DNA from: an uncultured beta proteobacterium | GTDB lineage: Bacteria > Pseudomonadota > Gammaproteobacteria > Burkholderiales > Burkholderiaceae_C | Direction of reading: 5' to 3' | Assembly (NCBI GenBank): GCA_903886275.1 | Contig: CAISLN010000038.1 | Location: forward strand, 1-64,000 | DNA: 64,000 bases | Shown: in pieces, positions 36,864-45,858 of the stretch | Layout: each line of letters begins with the position of its first letter | Position numbering within the stretch: the stretch's first letter is position 1 | The notes under the pieces: model-generated | Told to the model about the DNA's origin: nothing | Seen by the model: the letters and a program-made list of their open reading frames with translations, nothing else | The model's database searches: none | Made by a program: the position numbers and the translations under genes

Positions 36864-37655
36864 CTAGTAAGCCAATGCGTCTTCGGGCAGGTCGCTCACC
36901 AACTTGGCACCCGTCATCACGGCCACCGTGTCGCTCATGCTGATCTTTTTGGGGTTCACTACCGCAGCGCGCTTGCCCAGGCGGGCAATGTGGATGCGGT
37001 CGGCCACCTCAAAGACATGGGGCATGTTGTGCGAAATCAGTACCACCGGCAGACCCTTGTCGCGCACGCGGCGAATCAGTTCCAGCACCATATTGCCTTC
37101 CTTTACACCCAGGGCGGCGGTGGGCTCATCCATGATGACCACATGTTGGGCAAAGGCGGCGGCGCGTCCCACGGCAACGCATTGGCGCTGTCCACCGGAC
37201 AGGGTTTCGACCGCCTGCGTCATGGAGCGGATGCCGACCTTGAGGTCGTTCATACGGGCAATGCTTTCTTCCAGCATCTTCTGTTTGTCGATGAAGCCGA
37301 GCAGGCCCAAGAGCCCGGCGCGGCGCAGTTCGCGGCCCAGAAACAGGTTCTCCGCAATCGACATGGCGGGGGCCACGGCCAAGTCTTGGTACACGGTCTC
37401 AATGCCGGCAAGACGCGCGTCGATCGGGCTTCTGAAATGGATCACCTTGCCATCCAACTGGATCTCGCCCTCGTCGGGAATGGTGGCGCCTGAGAGGCAT
37501 TTGATCAGGCTGGATTTGCCGGCGCCGTTGTCGCCGATCACGGCCAGGATTTCTCCGGCGCGCAATTCAAAGTCGGCGCCATCGAGCGCGGTGACCTGAC
37601 CGTAGCGTTTGACCAGGCCCTTGGCCTGCATGACGATTTGGGGTTGAGCAGACAT
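36864..37655 (-). CDS. frcA: Sugar ABC transporter ATP-binding protein (FrcA-like)
   Basis: The 263-residue single-domain ATPase has Walker A GDNGAGKSSLIK (about 37-48), signature LSGGQRQCVAVGRA and Walker B VVIMDEPTAAL. A single ABC domain, rather than the double domain of RbsA, matches FrcA of rhizobial fructose importers. Its ATG shares one base with the permease TAA (TAATG). The fructose assignment is by gene neighbourhood and family, not proven. Confidence 0.85.
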   Translation of the reverse strand: MSAQPQIVMQAKGLVKRYGQVTALDGADFELRAGEILAVIGDNGAGKSSLIKCLSGATIPDEGEIQLDGKVIHFRSPIDARLAGIETVYQDLAVAPAMSIAENLFLGRELRRAGLLGLLGFIDKQKMLEESIARMNDLKVGIRSMTQAVETLSGGQRQCVAVGRAAAFAQHVVIMDEPTAALGVKEGNMVLELIRRVRDKGLPVVLISHNMPHVFEVADRIHIARLGKRAAVVNPKKISMSDTVAVMTGAKLVSDLPEDALAY

Positions 37656-38614
37656 TAACGGCCTCCTTTGCGGGACATTTGGTCGGTGGCCACAGCCAGA
37701 ATCACCAGCACGCCGGTGACCAATACTTGGTAAACAGAGGACACGCCCATCAGGGTCAGGCCATTGCGGAACACGCCCACAATCATGGCGCCCACCAGGG
37801 TGCCCAGAATGATGCCGCGCCCGCCAAACAGGCTCGTTCCCCCCAGCACCACAGCGGTGATGGCATCGAGGTTGTCGGTTTGACCGCCATTGGGGTCACC
37901 TGCGCCGGTGCGCGCCACGGTCAGCGCAGCGGCAATGCCGTAAAACACGCCGGCCAGCACATACACGCCGATCAATACTTTCTCGGTGGAAATGCCGGCC
38001 AAACGGGTGGCCTCGGGGCTGTTGCCCACGGCGTAAATGTGGCGACCTTGGGCGGTATCACGCAACCAGATCCAGGTGGCGATATACAGGCCCAGCATCA
38101 ACACCACACCATAGGCCACGCGTGCGCCGCCAAAGGAAAAGGTCTCGCCCAGCAGGTTCATACCGTCGGGAATATTGGTGATGGTTTGCGCGTGTGAATA
38201 GAGCTGTGTCACGGCAAACGCAATATTCAGGGTGCCCAGGGTGACGATGAAGGGCGGTAGCTTGATGCGCGTGACCAGCAAACCATTGACCAGTCCGAAC
38301 AGGGCGGTGACGGCGATGCCGCACAAAATGGCCACGGGCGCGGAGAGGCCGTAGTCGGCTGCGAATTTGGTCATCACGATGGAGCCAAGGGCCATGACCA
38401 TGCCGCAAGACAGATCGATGCCGGCGGTCAGGATGATCAGGGTCTGGCCAATCGCAATGGTGCCGACCACCATGACCTGCTGCAGGATCAAGGAGAAGTT
38501 TTTCAGCGTGAGGAAGTTTTCATGCTGAAACGAAAAGAAGGCGCAGGCCAGCACCAGGGCGATGGCCGGACCTAAAGTACCCATCGGAGGGAGTTTGGCT
38601 TTGAGCGAGTTCAT
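37655..38614 (-). CDS. frcC: Sugar ABC transporter permease (FrcC-like)
   Basis: The 319-residue permease of the RbsC/FrcC family has about eight to ten membrane segments. Typical motifs are IGQTLIILTAGIDLSCG, AVGNSPEATRLAGI and ITAVVLGGTSLFGGRG. The start at 38614 (MNSLKAKLPP) gives the normal N terminus. It follows frcB after 121 nt that contain two intercistronic hairpins. Confidence 0.87.
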   Translation of the reverse strand: MNSLKAKLPPMGTLGPAIALVLACAFFSFQHENFLTLKNFSLILQQVMVVGTIAIGQTLIILTAGIDLSCGMVMALGSIVMTKFAADYGLSAPVAILCGIAVTALFGLVNGLLVTRIKLPPFIVTLGTLNIAFAVTQLYSHAQTITNIPDGMNLLGETFSFGGARVAYGVVLMLGLYIATWIWLRDTAQGRHIYAVGNSPEATRLAGISTEKVLIGVYVLAGVFYGIAAALTVARTGAGDPNGGQTDNLDAITAVVLGGTSLFGGRGIILGTLVGAMIVGVFRNGLTLMGVSSVYQVLVTGVLVILAVATDQMSRKGGR

Positions 38615-38638
38615 GGGGTGAGCTTGAATAAGGGGAAG

Positions 38639-38688
38639 GAAAGCCCCGTTGTGCAGGGCTTTCGGGGAGGAGACCTGCACCATGCAGG
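38639..38688 (-). repeat. Two intercistronic hairpins between frcB and frcC
   Basis: GAAAGCCC (38639-38646) pairs with GGGCTTTC (38656-38663), and CCTGCA (38674-38679) pairs with TGCAGG (38683-38688). Stems at this place in binding-protein operons usually stabilise the upstream message or reduce readthrough, so that the binding protein is made in excess. There is no long U run, so full termination is unlikely. Confidence 0.5.
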
Positions 38689-38735
38689 CCCGGACTCAGG
38701 TCATGCTTTGATGCAGGACCGTCTGTCGCAGCGAA

Positions 38736-39737
38736 TTAGTCGCCCCAGCACTGAGCGCGTGCGGTCTTGGTGTCGATGCTCTTGACGCCAGCCACGGGGT
38801 GCAATGCAACCAGGTCCACACCGGTGTCGGTGTAACCGGTCTGACGCTTGCCGTCCTTGGCGAATTGCAGACCAGCGGCCACGCCCATGGCTGCCATCTT
38901 CAGGGGGTATTGCATGCTGGTTGCAGCAATCACGCCTTTTTCCACATTGCCCACGCCGTTGCTGCACATGCCGTCCACACCCAAAATCACCACGTCTTTT
39001 TCCTTGCCAGCGGCCTTCAGTGCCTTGTAAGCACCAGCAGCTGCGGGTTCGTTGATGGCGTACACCACGTTGATGTTGGCGTTCTTTTGCAGGCAGTTTT
39101 CCATGCCGGTCTGGCCCTTGGCTGCGTCGCCGAAGCTGTCAGCCATGCAAACCACTTCTGCGGGCTGAGCCAGTTCGTTGCTCTTGGCGTCCAGGGTCTT
39201 CAGGCCAAAGCCAGCCAAAAAACCGTTGTGGCGCTGTGCGCCCACGGGGTGACCGGGGAACAGGTCCATCGTAGCGATGACGGGAGTCTTGCCCTTGAGG
39301 GCTGCCTTGGCGTAAGCGCCGATCAGCTCGCCCGCCTTGTAGTTGTTGGTGGCAAACAAGGCGTCGGTTGCGGTGCCATCACCGACCGGGCTGTCCAGCG
39401 CAATCACTTGAACGCCTTGGGCACGAACCTTCTTGATGGTCGGGATGATGGCATCGCCCGTGGATGTGATCAGGATGGTCTTGGCGCCGGCAGCGGCCAT
39501 GTTTTCCAGTGCGCTGATTTGGCTAGCGGTGTCACCGTCTTGCTTGCCTGCTGCGCTCATCAACTTGGCGCCGCCCTTCTTGGCAGCGGCTTCGGCGCCT
39601 TCCTTCATCTTCACGAAGAAGGGGTTGCTGTCGGTCTTGGTGATCAGGCCGATCACGACTTCGGCGGCGAAGGCGGAAGTGGCAGCGGAAGCTGCAAAAG
39701 CGATGGCTGTGAGTGCCAGTGTGGTGGATTTTTTCAT
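38736..39737 (-). CDS. frcB: Sugar ABC transporter substrate-binding protein (FrcB-like)
   Basis: The 333-residue periplasmic protein has a signal peptide (about 1-24, cleaved after AFA) and a type I sugar-binding fold: VVIGLITKTDSNPFFVKM, INVVYAINEPAAAGA and VVILGVDGMCSNGVGNV. It resembles FrcB and neighbours a pfkB-type kinase, which supports fructose or a similar ketose. The start at 39737 has GGAG upstream. It is the first gene of frcBCA and is divergent from the kinases. Confidence 0.88.
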   Translation of the reverse strand: MKKSTTLALTAIAFAASAATSAFAAEVVIGLITKTDSNPFFVKMKEGAEAAAKKGGAKLMSAAGKQDGDTASQISALENMAAAGAKTILITSTGDAIIPTIKKVRAQGVQVIALDSPVGDGTATDALFATNNYKAGELIGAYAKAALKGKTPVIATMDLFPGHPVGAQRHNGFLAGFGLKTLDAKSNELAQPAEVVCMADSFGDAAKGQTGMENCLQKNANINVVYAINEPAAAGAYKALKAAGKEKDVVILGVDGMCSNGVGNVEKGVIAATSMQYPLKMAAMGVAAGLQFAKDGKRQTGYTDTGVDLVALHPVAGVKSIDTKTARAQCWGD

Positions 39738-39826
39738 GCTTAGTCTCCTCGGATGGATGGTCAATGGATTTTCAGTTTTCAGGGCCTTGCTGCCCTGGGT
39801 TAGTACGCTTTACGTCGTAGCGTGGC

Positions 39827-39859
39827 TGGACTATATTCCCTTTGGACTAATTAAATCAA
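39827..39859 (-). promoter_or_regulatory. Promoter of frcBCA and repeated TGGACTA sites
   Basis: On the minus strand TTGATT (39854-39859) and TATAGT (39830-39835) are spaced by 18 nt and face frcB. On the plus strand the heptamer TGGACTA occurs twice, 16 nt apart (39827-39833 and 39843-39849), overlapping the -10 and spacer. The second copy is also part of a plus-strand TTGGAC -35 candidate for the kinase genes. A ROK-type repressor could control both directions here. Confidence 0.45.
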
Positions 39860-39885
39860 GTTGCTTTAGTAATGGAAAACCCTAT

Positions 39886-40872
39886 ATGGTGCAAAAAAAT
39901 ACCGAAATCCAAGTAGCCACTGCCGGAGAGGCGCTGATCGACCTGATCAGGGGTGCCGACGGGCGCTTTGAGCCCTGCATTGGCGGTGCGGTTTACAACC
40001 TGAGCCGGGCCTTGGCGCGACAAGGTATAGAAACCCTTTACCTGAACCCCCTGTCGCGCGACCGCTTTGGCCGCCAACTCGCAGCCGGTCTGCTGGAGGA
40101 CGGCGTGCATCTGGGCGAGCCAGACGCTGTGGTGCAAGTGACTTCGCTGGCGGTGGTCAGCGTGAACGAAGCCGGCCACCCGGACTATGCTTTTTACCGC
40201 GAGGGCGTGGCCGACCGTGCCACCGATGCTGCGCGTTTGACCCTTACCTGTGAAGCAGCAGCTTCCCTGCAACTAGTCTGCACCGGCGCCCTGGCCCTGT
40301 CCCCGGACGACGCCAGCATCTACCTGCCTTGGCTGGCCGCACAACGCGAGGCCGGCAAGACCGTGGTGATAGACGCCAACCTGCGCCCCTCGGTGATGCC
40401 GGACCTCAAGCGCTACCGCGCCCATGTGCTGTGCACACTGCAATATGCCGACGTCATCAAGGTCAGCGACGAGGACCTAGAGCATCTGGAGCTGCCCGGC
40501 GCCACGGCGCTGGAAAAGGCGCGCCATTTGCTGGGACTGTGCAGCGCGCAGTGGCTGGCACTGACCCTGGGCGGCGCGGGCGCCACGTTATTGACGCGCG
40601 CCGGCCAAGAATTCCACGCGCGTGAAACCGAACCCCTTGCGGTGCTCGACACAGTGGGCGCGGGCGACTGCTTTTTGGCCGGTCTGGTGCGTACGCTGCT
40701 GGAGTCGGGCCTAGCGGCAAATCGGGGCAGCGCCGAAATAGAGCCTGCGGTGGCACAGAGCCTGTTGCACAACGCCGTTGCCAGCGCCAGCATTTGTGTA
40801 CAGCGCCGCGGCTGCGTGCCACCCAGCCGCGCCGAGGTACTCGCCCATGTGGCCATCGGGAGCATCGCATGA
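39886..40872 (+). CDS. PfkB family carbohydrate kinase (fructokinase-like)
   Basis: The 328-residue kinase has the N-terminal PfkB pattern GEALIDLI, then CIGGAVYNLSRALARQG, and the C-terminal signature LDTVGAGDCFLAGL with the catalytic Asp. It probably phosphorylates the sugar imported by frcBCA. The ATG at 39886 has only a weak GGAAA element upstream; longer in-frame readings run into the frcB region and are not credible. It overlaps the next kinase gene by 4 nt. Confidence 0.88.
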   Translation: MVQKNTEIQVATAGEALIDLIRGADGRFEPCIGGAVYNLSRALARQGIETLYLNPLSRDRFGRQLAAGLLEDGVHLGEPDAVVQVTSLAVVSVNEAGHPDYAFYREGVADRATDAARLTLTCEAAASLQLVCTGALALSPDDASIYLPWLAAQREAGKTVVIDANLRPSVMPDLKRYRAHVLCTLQYADVIKVSDEDLEHLELPGATALEKARHLLGLCSAQWLALTLGGAGATLLTRAGQEFHARETEPLAVLDTVGAGDCFLAGLVRTLLESGLAANRGSAEIEPAVAQSLLHNAVASASICVQRRGCVPPSRAEVLAHVAIGSIA

Positions 40873-41492
40873 GCACCGCACTTCCCCCCGCAGTGCTGCA
40901 GCGCGCCCAGGCCTTGCTGGCCAGCGGGCAGCGCAAAATTTTGGGCATTGTCGCCGCGCCCGGTGCCGGCAAATCGACCTTGGCCGAGGGCCTGCTGCAG
41001 GCGCTGGGCGCGCAGGCTCAGGTGGTTCCCATGGACGGCTTTCACCTGGCCAATTCGGAACTGCAACGCCTGGGTCGCGGCGGGCGCAAGGGTGCACCCG
41101 ACACCTTCGATGCAGCGGGCTACGCCAACCTGCTGCGCCGCATCCATGGGCAGCAGGCCGGCGAGACCGTCTACGCGCCGGAATTCCGCCGCGAACTGGA
41201 AGAAGGCATTGCGGGAGCAATTGCCATTGAGGCCTCCACACCCCTGATCATTACCGAGGGCAATTACCTGCTGCTGGAGGAAGGCGGCTGGGGTGCTGTG
41301 CGTGACCTGCTAGACGAAGTCTGGTTTCTGGACATTGACAGCGCCGTGCGGCAACAGCGCCTGCTGGAGCGCCACATGCGCTTTGGGCGCAGCCGCGAGT
41401 CCGCCCTGGCCTGGATTGATGGTACCGACGAGCCCAATGCCAGGCGCATCGAGAGCTACAGGCACAGGGCCGACTGGATTGTTGAATGGTAG
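40869..41492 (+). CDS. P-loop nucleoside/sugar kinase family protein (FrcK-like)
   Basis: The 207-residue protein of the uridine kinase/pantothenate kinase fold has a P loop AAPGAGKST (about 29-37), the substrate region VVPMDGFHLAN and a lid-type arginine cluster RHMRFGRSRESAL. Homologues lie next to fructose ABC genes in rhizobia (frcK), with no settled substrate. The ATGA overlap with the pfkB gene implies joint expression. It is the last gene of the cluster. Confidence 0.8.
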   Translation: MSTALPPAVLQRAQALLASGQRKILGIVAAPGAGKSTLAEGLLQALGAQAQVVPMDGFHLANSELQRLGRGGRKGAPDTFDAAGYANLLRRIHGQQAGETVYAPEFRRELEEGIAGAIAIEASTPLIITEGNYLLLEEGGWGAVRDLLDEVWFLDIDSAVRQQRLLERHMRFGRSRESALAWIDGTDEPNARRIESYRHRADWIVEW

Positions 41493-41634
41493 ATGTCTGA
41501 TCAATTTAAACCGTGACGATCATTTTTAGCATATTTTTCTGATCATTTTGGTAGAAATTCACCCGAATGGGGGATGTCCAAGCCGAGGTCCGTCCGTTAA
41601 AGTTGACCCAACTGCTGTCACAGTTCCATAAAAC

Positions 41635-41725
41635 GAAGACCCACCCATCGAATCGTGGGCTTCATCAAGAATCCAACGACGTCCCTTCGGGGACTTTTAA
41701 AGCCACCGCAAGGTGGCTTTTTTTT
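41635..41725 (+). ncRNA. Candidate three-hairpin structured RNA (sRNA or attenuator)
   Basis: Three stems follow each other: GAAG-a-CCCAC with GTGGG-CTTC (41635-41663, one bulge), GTCCC-TTCG-GGGAC (41681-41694, a stable UUCG loop) and the terminator stem at 41699-41720. It could be a small RNA, or a leader controlling readthrough into the chemoreceptor gene. It does not match a riboswitch consensus that I can recall. The 5' end is unknown. Confidence 0.4.
41699..41725 (+). terminator. Rho-independent terminator
   Basis: AAAGCCACC (41699-41707) and GGTGGCTTT (41712-41720) enclose a GCAA tetraloop and are followed by T residues to 41725. It closes the sugar-kinase transcription unit or a separate small RNA, upstream of the chemoreceptor gene. 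Confidence 0.9.
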
Positions 41726-41831
41726 CGTTCACGTGCACCCAAGCATACGAATCCAACGATCGACAGGAAATCACCGTGCAAAGCATGGGAAGATCGTTCA
41801 CATTAGTGTGCATTTCAAACCCTCCATCGCC

Positions 41832-43565
41832 ATGAAAAACCTCAAGATTGCGCAGCGTCTTTACCTGATTGTTGCCTTGTCCGTTCTGGTGATGCTGGGC
41901 CTGGCCCTGATCAATTGGTCGGTCCTCGCCCGGTTGGCGCAGTTGCAGGACCGGGGTGTCGGCAAGACGGCGCTGGCGGCGCAGATACGCCATGAATCGA
42001 ATCTGGGGGCACAGGCCTACCGGGTGATTGCCGACAGTTACATCAACCAGAATTTTGCGGAAGCCAAGGTCAAATGGGCCGACATCAACAAGGACTTTGA
42101 CGCCTCGTTTGCACGGGCCAATGGCGAGGCCGACACGGCCGGGAAAAAAGCCGCTGTCGCTGCCGCCATGGCCGCCATCAAGGAAATACGCAGCCTGTAC
42201 GAAGGCCCCTATCTGGAGCTGTCCCAAAGGAATGCGCCCCAGAGCGAGATGGGCAGCGTGGACGACGCGGTAGACAAGCAAATTGACAAGTTCGATGCGG
42301 CCTACCAGCAGTACCACGCCCTTTTGTCCCAGGAAGCCAAGCAATTGAATGCGCAGTTCGATGCAGCTGCGCAGTCCGCCCGCCTCTGGATTGCGTCCTC
42401 CATTTTGGTGGGCGGTTTGCTATTGGTGGTGTTGACGCAAGCCGTCTCCAAAAGCATTACCGGCCAGTTGGGCATGGAGCTCGGCGAGGCCACCACGCTG
42501 GCGCACCAGATTGCCGAGGGCGACCTGACCCACCGCTTCTCAGAAGGTTCAGGGCGCAACGAGGCCAGCTTGGCTGCAGCGTTTGACCATATGCTGGGCA
42601 CGCTGAAATCGATTGTGGTGAATGTGCGCCAGGGCTCCGAAAGCGTCGCCACGGCCAGCGCCGAAATCGCCCAGGGCAACCACGACCTGTCGGCGCGCAC
42701 CGAGCAGCAGGCCAGCGCGCTGGAAGAAACCGCTGCCTCCATGGAGCAACTCGGTGCACAGGTCAAGCAAAACGCCGACAGCGCACGCCAGGCCAACGCG
42801 CTGGCGATGGAAGCCTCCAGCGTGGCGGTATCAGGCGGCACCGTGGTGACCCAGGTGGTGGAGACCATGAAGGGCATCAACGAGTCTTCGCGCCGTATCT
42901 CCGACATCATCAGCGTGATTGACGGCATTGCCTTCCAGACCAATATCCTGGCCCTGAACGCGGCAGTGGAGGCGGCCAGGGCCGGCGAGCAGGGCCGAGG
43001 TTTTGCAGTGGTGGCCTCCGAGGTGCGGTCCCTTGCCGGACGCAGTGCCGATGCCGCACGCGAGATCAAACAGCTGATCAGCACCAGCGTGGAGCGGGTC
43101 GAACAGGGCACGGCCCTGGTTGACCGGGCCGGCGCGACCATGGCCGAAATTGTCGGCAGCATAGGCCGCGTCACCGACACCATGGGGGCCATCAGTGCCG
43201 CCAGCTCCGAGCAGTCCGCTGGCGTGGCACAGGTGGGCGAGGCCATTACCCAGATGGACCAGGCGACCCAGCAAAATGCCGCCCTGGTGGAACAAATGGC
43301 TGCGGCCGCCAGCAGCCTCAAGGGCCAGGCGCAGGATTTGGTCGGCGTCGTTGCAAGCTTCAAACTCCATGGCGGCGGCAACGCGACACGCGTGGCGGTG
43401 CGGTCCAACCCGGCCCAGCCAAGGGGCGCAGCGGAGCGGCGCGGTGCAGCCTACAGCCCCAAGGCGCCGACGCCAAAGGCTGTGCACGCAGCCAAGAAGC
43501 CAGCCCCTGTGGCCATTGCACAGGCCAAGCCGGCTCCAAGCGAAGAGGAGTGGGAAACCTTTTAG
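41832..43565 (+). CDS. Methyl-accepting chemotaxis protein
   Basis: The 577-residue receptor has a membrane helix (about 10-30), a helical periplasmic ligand domain of about 160 residues, a second helix (about 193-213), HAMP, and a signalling domain with the conserved tip [23 protein letters not shown]. The C terminus EEEWETF matches the CheR/CheB-binding pentapeptide type (xWxxF), so it is a full-length adapting receptor. The start at 41832 is family-like; an upstream frame crosses the terminator and is rejected. The ligand is unknown; the proximity to the frc cluster only hints at sugar. Confidence 0.92.
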   Translation: MKNLKIAQRLYLIVALSVLVMLGLALINWSVLARLAQLQDRGVGKTALAAQIRHESNLGAQAYRVIADSYINQNFAEAKVKWADINKDFDASFARANGEADTAGKKAAVAAAMAAIKEIRSLYEGPYLELSQRNAPQSEMGSVDDAVDKQIDKFDAAYQQYHALLSQEAKQLNAQFDAAAQSARLWIASSILVGGLLLVVLTQAVSKSITGQLGMELGEATTLAHQIAEGDLTHRFSEGSGRNEASLAAAFDHMLGTLKSIVVNVRQGSESVATASAEIAQGNHDLSARTEQQASALEETAASMEQLGAQVKQNADSARQANALAMEASSVAVSGGTVVTQVVETMKGINESSRRISDIISVIDGIAFQTNILALNAAVEAARAGEQGRGFAVVASEVRSLAGRSADAAREIKQLISTSVERVEQGTALVDRAGATMAEIVGSIGRVTDTMGAISAASSEQSAGVAQVGEAITQMDQATQQNAALVEQMAAAASSLKGQAQDLVGVVASFKLHGGGNATRVAVRSNPAQPRGAAERRGAAYSPKAPTPKAVHAAKKPAPVAIAQAKPAPSEEEWETF

Positions 43566-44575
43566 CCGCTCTGCAGTCCAGCCAGCACAAGCCCTGGCGT
43601 GATGTCCACCAGACAGCGGGTATGGCCCAAGGGGCAGACGCGCTGGAAGCAGGGTGCACAGTCCAGCGCCGGTTGGTAGCTGGCATCGTTCTTCAGCCAG
43701 AGCACCTGCGCCTTGTCGCTCAGGGGCGGCGTGTGCAGCGGGCTCGAAGAACCAAACACCGCCACCTGCAGCGTGCCAAAAGCGGCCGCCACATGCATCA
43801 GGCCCGAGTCGTTGCTGACCATGGCCTTGGCCGCTGCAATCACGGCCAGCGCCTGGTCCAGGCTGGTGCGCCCCGAGAAATCAAGGACTGTCTTTGCACC
43901 CAAGGCCTTGGCTTGGGCGGCAATCTCTGCGCACAGAGCAGCCTCCTTGGCCGAGCCCAGCAAGACCACTGGCAGTGGAAGTTGCGCCGCCAAGCTGGCG
44001 AAATGGCCAGGCGGCCAGCGCTTGGCCGGGCCGTATTCAGCACCCGGGGCAAACACGTAATAGCCCTGTTCGGTCAGACCCAGGGTTTGCAGCGCGGAGG
44101 TCTGCAGCAACGAATCAAGCTGCAGCTGCGGCCGGTCATCGGCCACATCGGCGTCGCCGCTCAGGGCCGAATAAAAAGCCACCATGGGGGGGCGCTCGCC
44201 CTTGGGTGGATTGTGCAGGCGCTGGTTGAGCAGCAACAGGCGCGACTCGCCGCTGTAGCCTACCCGTCTGGGGATACCGGCCCACCAGGGGATCAGGGCG
44301 CTCTTGAGGGAATTGGGGCAGACATAGGCCGCATCAAAACGCCCGCGCAAGGAGGCCGCCATGGCGCGCCTGGCCTGCCATTGCAGGCCCCCATGGGCAA
44401 AGGGAAAAACAATGACATCGGCCACCTGTGGCATGGCCCGGTACACCGGCGCCACCCAAGGCAATGCTCCCACCATGATGCGCTCGCCCCGCGCATGCAA
44501 GCGGCGCAGCAGCGGCTCGGTCATCACCGCATCCCCAATCCATTGGGGCGCGATGATCAGGGAATCAGTGCCCAG
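43562..44575 (-). CDS. waaF: ADP-heptose:LPS heptosyltransferase II, non-ATG start
   Basis: The GT9 enzyme adds the second heptose of the LPS inner core. Motifs are [22 protein letters not shown] and [13 protein letters not shown]. The family N terminus [21 protein letters not shown] is encoded upstream of every ATG, GTG or TTG that would keep it: the only in-frame initiators are CTG at 44575 and 44560, and an in-frame TGA lies just beyond. I therefore place the start at CTG 44575 (337 residues), overlapping the zinc-finger gene by 11 nt. The GTG at 44527 would remove the motif. A sequence error is the other explanation. Confidence 0.8.
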   Translation of the reverse strand: MGTDSLIIAPQWIGDAVMTEPLLRRLHARGERIMVGALPWVAPVYRAMPQVADVIVFPFAHGGLQWQARRAMAASLRGRFDAAYVCPNSLKSALIPWWAGIPRRVGYSGESRLLLLNQRLHNPPKGERPPMVAFYSALSGDADVADDRPQLQLDSLLQTSALQTLGLTEQGYYVFAPGAEYGPAKRWPPGHFASLAAQLPLPVVLLGSAKEAALCAEIAAQAKALGAKTVLDFSGRTSLDQALAVIAAAKAMVSNDSGLMHVAAAFGTLQVAVFGSSSPLHTPPLSDKAQVLWLKNDASYQPALDCAPCFQRVCPLGHTRCLVDITPGLVLAGLQSG

Positions 44576-44777
44576 CGAAGTGTTCTCCGGCTTTCAGCGC
44601 GTAGACGGTGCCGCAGTAAGGGCACTTGGCCGAGCCGCTGTGGCCCACGTCCAGATAAACCTTGGGATGGGTGTTCCAGGCTTCCATTTTTGCCAGCGGG
44701 CTGGGGCAAAACACACCGCCTTGGTGGTTCAGGTCTTTGGCCAGCAATTCAATGGCCGGAGCTTGGGGTTTATTCAT
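44565..44777 (-). CDS. CHCC-type zinc-finger domain protein
   Basis: The 70-residue protein has the zf-CHCC pattern FCPSPL, HPKVYLDV, and CPYCGTVYAL, related to the NDUFS6 zinc domain. Homologues lie between ilvE and waaF in related betaproteobacteria. Its function is unknown. Its end overlaps the apparent waaF start, so waaF may be translated by coupling. Confidence 0.88.
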   Translation of the reverse strand: MNKPQAPAIELLAKDLNHQGGVFCPSPLAKMEAWNTHPKVYLDVGHSGSAKCPYCGTVYALKAGEHFAGH

Positions 44778-44805
44778 GTTCTGTTCCTGGTAAAGGGGGA
44801 TTGGC

Positions 44806-45747
44806 TTAGACCTTGCTCAGCCAATGGGCGTACTTGGGGTTGCGGCCATGGACGATGTCGAAGAAGGCGCTCTGGATCTTCTCGGTGATGGGGCCGCGCG
44901 AACCGCTGCCGATCTCGATGCGGTCGATCTCGCGGATGGGCGTCACTTCGGCGGCGGTGCCACTAAAGAACACCTCGTCGCTGATATACACCTCGTCGCG
45001 CGTGATGCGCTTTTGCACCAGCTCCAGCCCCAGGTCCTTGCAGATATGCAGCACCGTGTTGCGGGTGATGCCATTCAAGGCACCGGCCGACAAATCGGGC
45101 GTGTAGACCACACCGTCTTTCACCACAAAAATGTTTTCACCGGCGCCTTCGGCCACAAAGCCGCTGGCGTCGAGCAGCACCGCTTCGTCGTAGCCGTCAT
45201 CGGTGGCTTCGCGGTTGGCCAAAATGGAGTTGGTGTAGTTGCTCACCGCCTTGGCCTGCGTCATGGTGATGTTGACATGGTGGCGGGTATAGCTGGAGAT
45301 CTTGACGCGGATGCCGCGCTGCATGCCCTCCTCGCCCAGGTAAGCGCCCCAAGGCCAGGCCGCCACCATCAGGTGGATGTCATTGCCCTTGGTGGAGACG
45401 CCGAGCTTTTTATCGCCCACCCAGGTCAGGGGGCGCAGGTAACCGGATTCCAGCTTGTTGGCGCGGACCACCTCGATTTGCGCCTGATTCACCTCTTCCT
45501 TGGTGAAGGGGATGGTCATGCGCAGGATCTTGGCGCTGTTGAAGAGGCGCGTGGTGTGGTCTTCCAGACGGAAGATGGCGGTGCTGCCGTCATCGCCCTT
45601 GTAGGCGCGCACGCCCTCAAAGGCGCCACAGCCGTAATGCAGGGTGTGGCTGAGCACATGGATCTTGGCGTCGCGCCACTCCACCATCTGGCCGTCCATC
45701 CAGATTTTTCCGTCGCGGTCTGACATGGAGGGTGGAATTGCGCTCAT
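44806..45747 (-). CDS. ilvE: Branched-chain amino acid aminotransferase
   Basis: The 313-residue class IV PLP enzyme has the PLP-Lys region TQAKAVSNYTNSILA, LDASGFVAEGAGENIFVV and the N-terminal HTLHYGCGAFEGVRAY. It makes and degrades Leu, Ile and Val. The start at 45747 gives the normal N terminus. A 7-bp inverted repeat lies 24 nt upstream. The zinc-finger gene follows 28 nt downstream. Confidence 0.95.
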   Translation of the reverse strand: MSAIPPSMSDRDGKIWMDGQMVEWRDAKIHVLSHTLHYGCGAFEGVRAYKGDDGSTAIFRLEDHTTRLFNSAKILRMTIPFTKEEVNQAQIEVVRANKLESGYLRPLTWVGDKKLGVSTKGNDIHLMVAAWPWGAYLGEEGMQRGIRVKISSYTRHHVNITMTQAKAVSNYTNSILANREATDDGYDEAVLLDASGFVAEGAGENIFVVKDGVVYTPDLSAGALNGITRNTVLHICKDLGLELVQKRITRDEVYISDEVFFSGTAAEVTPIREIDRIEIGSGSRGPITEKIQSAFFDIVHGRNPKYAHWLSKV

Positions 45748-45770
45748 GGGATGTCCTTGTAGGGGTTTTG

Positions 45771-45789
45771 CGGTATTGGCCGAATACCG
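45771..45789 (-). promoter_or_regulatory. Inverted repeat upstream of ilvE
   Basis: CGGTATT (45771-45777) and AATACCG (45783-45789) form a perfect 7-bp inverted repeat with a 5-nt loop, 24 nt before the ilvE start. It may be an operator or a leader stem. The regulator is unknown. Confidence 0.4.
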
Positions 45790-45858
45790 GATTTTACGGG
45801 GCTGCGAGCCCGGGCAGCGCCAGCGCGCCACGCACCCAGCGACAAATAAAACCGGCCG

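Larger units (their letters stand above)
41493..41831 (+). other. Structured AT-rich intergenic region upstream of the chemoreceptor gene
   Basis: The first 70 nt are unusually AT-rich and carry TCTGATCA at 41496-41503 and 41538-41545, with GACGATCA at 41515-41522. The second part holds three consecutive stems ending in a terminator at 41699-41725. About 106 nt then lead to the chemoreceptor start. No protein frame with family features is present. Confidence 0.6.

Noticed and set aside
39433-40872. Long start for the PfkB kinase inside the frcB region
   Set aside because: The extra residues are antisense to the frcB signal-peptide region and promoter and have no similarity; the ATG at 39886 gives the family N terminus.
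41560-41725. Riboswitch (c-di-GMP or guanidine type) upstream of the chemoreceptor
   Set aside because: The stems do not match the conserved loops of those classes that I can recall, so only a structured RNA is claimed.
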